The notes beneath the pieces are model-generated. The model was not told where the DNA came from. It was given only the letters and a program-made list of their open reading frames with translations, and searched no databases. A DNA stretch of 7,479 bases, from assembly GCA_004555055.1 (NCBI GenBank), contig SFJN01000129.1, positions 1-7,479 on the forward strand. Reading direction: 5' to 3'. Source of the DNA: Bacteroidales bacterium (GTDB lineage: Bacteria; Bacteroidota; Bacteroidia; Bacteroidales; Bacteroidaceae). The position numbers and the translations under genes were made by a program. This document shows positions 4,450 to 7,479 of the stretch, piece by piece; position 1 is the first letter of the stretch; each line of letters starts with the position of its first letter.

Positions 4450-7380
4450 ATGTTCATCCCCATGACAGACTCCATATTCATCAAAGGCGCACGCGTAAAC
4501 AACCTCAAGAACATCGACGTTGAAATCCCGCGCAACAAATTCGTGGTCATCACCGGACTTTCCGGAAGCGGAAAAAGTTCGCTGGCATTCGATACCCTCT
4601 ATGCCGAAGGCCAGCGCCGCTATGTGGAAAGCCTCTCCGCATATGCCCGGCAGTTTCTCGGACGGATGGACAAACCCGAATGCGACTATATCAAGGGATT
4701 GCCGCCTGCCATCGCCATCGAACAGAAGGTGACGACTCGCAACCCACGCTCCACGGTAGGGACATCGACGGAAATCTACGAATACCTGCGCCTGCTCTTC
4801 GCACGCATCGGACGCACATTCTCGCCCATAAGCGGAAGGGAAGTGCAACGCCACACCGTGGATGACATCATCGACGAGGCATTCACACATCCCGCCGGAC
4901 AAAGGTTCACCGTTTTGGCCCCTCTCCTGCTCTCTGCAGGACGCACACTGGAAGAGCAGATTGGAGTGCTCATGCAACAGGGACTTTCGCGACTGGACAT
5001 TGACGGACGAATGGTGCAGATGGAGGAGGCCATAGAAGCACCCGCACAGGTACAGCAGCTTGAACGGCAATATGAGGAGGGAAAAGTGTTCATACTCATC
5101 GACCGCCTGGCTGTAGACCCCTCCAAGGAAGGACGTTCACGACTCGCCGACTCCGTACAGACTGCACTCTACGAGGGAAATGGAGAATGCCTTCTGCGGT
5201 GGTACGAAGGAAATTCACGGACAGGTGAGGAACCCATACGCTATTCCACACGCTTCGAAGCCGACGGCATGAAGTTTGAGGACCCCACAGAAAATCTCTT
5301 TGCCTTCAACACTCCCGCCGGAGCCTGTCCGGAATGTGAAGGCTTCGGACGGGTCATCGGCATCGACGAGGACCTGGTAATCCCCAACAAAGCACTCAGC
5401 GTCTACGACGGTGCTGTCATGTGTTGGCGCGGAGAGAAGATGGGCGAATGGCGGCAGGCCTTCTGTGAACTTGCCGCGCCGAAAGGCTTCAGAATTTTCG
5501 AACCGTACTACAACCTTACAGACGACGAACGCGACCTGCTCTGGCATGGCGGAAAGGACATGAAATACCAGGGCTACGAAGACAAGCAGGATGTCTGCAT
5601 CGACGGATTTATGGACATGGTACGGCAGAACCAGTACAAAATCCAATACCGCGTCATGCTGGCACGCTACCGCGGCAAGACGGTATGCCCATGCTGCAAG
5701 GGAACGCGACTGCGACCGGAAGCGCTCTACGTGAAGATTGCGGGAAAGACCATCGCTGACGTGGTGAAAATGCCCGTGGATGCCGCACTCGAATGGTTCA
5801 AAAGCCTACAGGACGATGGCCATCGAACTACCGACGACAACAGTGAAACGCCACAGAAGGCTGCTCTTACACCACATGAACGCACCATTGGAAAACGCCT
5901 GCTCGACGAAATCGTCAGCCGCCTCCAGTTCCTCATCGATGTCGGACTTCCTTATCTTACCCTCGACCGCCTGTCGAACTCCCTCTCCGGAGGCGAAAGC
6001 CAACGCATCAACCTCGCCACTTCCATGGGAAGCAGCCTGGTAGGCTCTATCTATATCCTCGACGAACCCAGTATCGGACTCCACCAACGCGACACAGAAC
6101 GCCTTATCGGCGTGCTCCGACGCCTGCGCGACATCGGAAACACCGTCGTTGTCGTGGAACACGACGAAGAAATCATACGCGCTGCTGACTACATCATCGA
6201 CATCGGACCCGATGCCGGACGCCATGGTGGAGAAGTGGTATTTGCAGGAAGTCTACCCGCACTGTTGCGCGAACACAGCTCCATGGACACACTCAACTCC
6301 CATACACTCAACTACCTGACGGGACGCGAACATATAGCCGTCCCCAAAAGCCGAAGACACTGGAACACAGCCATACGCATCGTTGGAGCACGGCAGCACA
6401 ACCTGAAAGGCATTGACGCCACATTCCCGCTCCACGCCATGACAGTGGTGACAGGACCTTCCGGAAGTGGAAAATCAAGCCTTGTGCGCGATATCTTCTA
6501 TCATGCCATGAAACAGCATCTCGATGAAGTATCGGAACGTCCCGGACAATTCCTGAAAATGGAAGGCGATATGGACGAAATCTGCAACGTGGACTTTGTT
6601 GACCAGAACCCCATCGGAAAATCCTCACGCTCCAATCCTGTCACCTACGTCAAGGCCTACGATGAAATCCGACGCCTTATGGCTGCACAACCGCTGGCAG
6701 AACAGATGGGAATGACAGCAGCATTCTTCTCCTTCAACACCGAAGGCGGACGCTGCGAGGAATGCAAAGGAGAAGGAACGGTACGCGTAGAGATGCAGTT
6801 CATGGCCGACCTTGTGCTAACCTGCGAAGCTTGCCACGGAAAACGCTTCAAACGCGATGTGCTCGAAGTGCGCTACGAAGGCAAAAACATCTACGACATA
6901 CTTGACATGACCGTCAACCAGGCCATAGAATTCTTCAGCATAAACCGGCAGACACGCATCGTACAACGTCTGAAACCGCTTCAGGATGTCGGATTGGGAT
7001 ACATCAAACTTGGGCAACCTTCCTCAACGCTTTCTGGAGGCGAAAACCAACGCGTCAAACTCGCTTATTATCTTGGGCTGGAGCGTTCACAGCCCACACT
7101 CTTTTTCTTCGACGAGCCCACTACCGGACTCCATTTCCACGACATACACCGGCTCCTCAAAGCATTCGATGCTCTGATTGAGCGTGGACATACCATTGTG
7201 GTGGTAGAACACAACATGGACGTGGTGAAAATGGCCGACCACATCGTGGATCTCGGACCCGAAGGTGGCGCAAAAGGAGGCGAACTTGTTTTCGAAGGCA
7301 CACCTGAGGCGCTGGTGAAAGCAGGAAAAGGATATACCGCACGATATCTGTATGCCAAGTTGCAGGAACAAAAGGAATAA
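4450..7380 (+). CDS. uvrA: UvrA-family excinuclease ABC subunit A
   Basis: UvrA is the dimeric ABC-type ATPase that, with UvrB, finds bulky DNA lesions and starts nucleotide excision repair in the cytoplasm. Both ATPase modules look intact: Walker A GLSGSGKSS (36-44) and GPSGSGKSS (669-677), signatures LSGGESQR (512-519) and LSGGENQR (861-868), Walker B ILDEP (536-540) and FFDEP (886-890). Cysteine pairs of zinc modules are present at C293/C296 with C413/C416, and at C769/C772 with C792/C795. At 976 residues it is slightly longer than the roughly 940 of E. coli UvrA; one apparent extra stretch is polar (about 455-473). The second signature continues VKLAYYLGLE rather than the common VKLAREL. 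From memory, Bacteroidetes often carry two UvrA paralogues and this resembles the VNNLKNIDVEIPR type; that is inference. ATG4462 (protein beginning MTDSIFIKGAR) is an equally plausible start, four codons shorter. It lies 60 bp behind the manC-like gene on the same strand. Confidence 0.95.
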   Translation: MFIPMTDSIFIKGARVNNLKNIDVEIPRNKFVVITGLSGSGKSSLAFDTLYAEGQRRYVESLSAYARQFLGRMDKPECDYIKGLPPAIAIEQKVTTRNPRSTVGTSTEIYEYLRLLFARIGRTFSPISGREVQRHTVDDIIDEAFTHPAGQRFTVLAPLLLSAGRTLEEQIGVLMQQGLSRLDIDGRMVQMEEAIEAPAQVQQLERQYEEGKVFILIDRLAVDPSKEGRSRLADSVQTALYEGNGECLLRWYEGNSRTGEEPIRYSTRFEADGMKFEDPTENLFAFNTPAGACPECEGFGRVIGIDEDLVIPNKALSVYDGAVMCWRGEKMGEWRQAFCELAAPKGFRIFEPYYNLTDDERDLLWHGGKDMKYQGYEDKQDVCIDGFMDMVRQNQYKIQYRVMLARYRGKTVCPCCKGTRLRPEALYVKIAGKTIADVVKMPVDAALEWFKSLQDDGHRTTDDNSETPQKAALTPHERTIGKRLLDEIVSRLQFLIDVGLPYLTLDRLSNSLSGGESQRINLATSMGSSLVGSIYILDEPSIGLHQRDTERLIGVLRRLRDIGNTVVVVEHDEEIIRAADYIIDIGPDAGRHGGEVVFAGSLPALLREHSSMDTLNSHTLNYLTGREHIAVPKSRRHWNTAIRIVGARQHNLKGIDATFPLHAMTVVTGPSGSGKSSLVRDIFYHAMKQHLDEVSERPGQFLKMEGDMDEICNVDFVDQNPIGKSSRSNPVTYVKAYDEIRRLMAAQPLAEQMGMTAAFFSFNTEGGRCEECKGEGTVRVEMQFMADLVLTCEACHGKRFKRDVLEVRYEGKNIYDILDMTVNQAIEFFSINRQTRIVQRLKPLQDVGLGYIKLGQPSSTLSGGENQRVKLAYYLGLERSQPTLFFFDEPTTGLHFHDIHRLLKAFDALIERGHTIVVVEHNMDVVKMADHIVDLGPEGGAKGGELVFEGTPEALVKAGKGYTARYLYAKLQEQKE

Positions 7381-7451
7381 AACAACCTTCTCCGCCTCAG
7401 AGGCTTTCAATAAATGCCCGTTACGGCATGAACTACCATCATCAAAAACTT
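7381..7451. other. Downstream spacer with weak hairpins
   Basis: Just after the uvrA stop, GCCT-CAG-AGGC (7394-7404) is followed by only TTTC, and ATGCC (7414-7418) pairs with GGCAT (7425-7429) across a 6-nt loop. Neither is a convincing terminator. I see no gene in these 71 bp. Confidence 0.4.
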
Positions 7452-7479
7452 CCCGACAGCACCTCATCCGGCTGTCGGG
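7452..7479. terminator. Possible terminator hairpin at the window edge
   Basis: A perfect 9-bp GC-rich stem, CCCGACAGC (7452-7460) with GCTGTCGGG (7471-7479), encloses a 10-nt loop 71 bp after the uvrA stop. Any plus-strand T tract would lie beyond the window. On the minus strand the hairpin is followed by AAGTTTTTG, so it could also end a converging gene from the right. Confidence 0.55.

Overview
The window reads as chromosomal DNA of a Bacteroidales bacterium, most likely Prevotella/Bacteroides-like. Four things point there. Two promoters carry the Bacteroidetes -7 box TAnnTTTG, and one of them has a TTTG box 19 bp upstream. Start codons have no clear Shine-Dalgarno sequence. There is a Reg_prop/Y_Y_Y/AraC membrane regulator. 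The UvrA is of a Bacteroidetes-looking type. Species cannot be named from the sequence alone.

Layout. Positions 1-370 are non-coding and dominated by an intergenic repeat: two tandem units of 74 and 76 bp (7-156), then an inverted partial copy (315-370) that runs into the start of the next gene. Positions 352-2715 (+) encode a membrane-spanning sensor/regulator: a periplasmic beta-propeller and Y_Y_Y domain, one transmembrane helix, a short cytoplasmic linker and a C-terminal AraC-type DNA-binding domain, with no histidine kinase or receiver. Positions 2716-2975 hold degenerate copies of the same repeat family. On the minus strand, tRNA-Leu(CAA) occupies 3042-3122, with a Bacteroidetes promoter (3146-3176) and a strong intrinsic terminator (2976-3007). 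On the plus strand, a mannose-1-phosphate guanylyltransferase gene (3283-4389) is followed 60 bp later by a uvrA-family excinuclease gene (4450-7380). A hairpin at the right edge (7452-7479) may end that unit.

How the genes relate. The manC-like and uvrA genes probably share a transcript: the gap is short, the strand is the same, and I see no promoter between them. Their functions (GDP-mannose supply and nucleotide excision repair) are unrelated. The regulator has no target operon inside the window; any target would lie to the left or elsewhere.

The genes themselves belong to known families and I do not see a clear new system. The parts most worth a second look are the repeat family and its effect on the regulator. 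A 56-bp inverted repeat with one mismatch brackets the only promoter-like box upstream of the regulator. The regulator's apparent start codon lies inside one repeat arm. A short dyad in the repeat core is kept by paired substitutions between copies.
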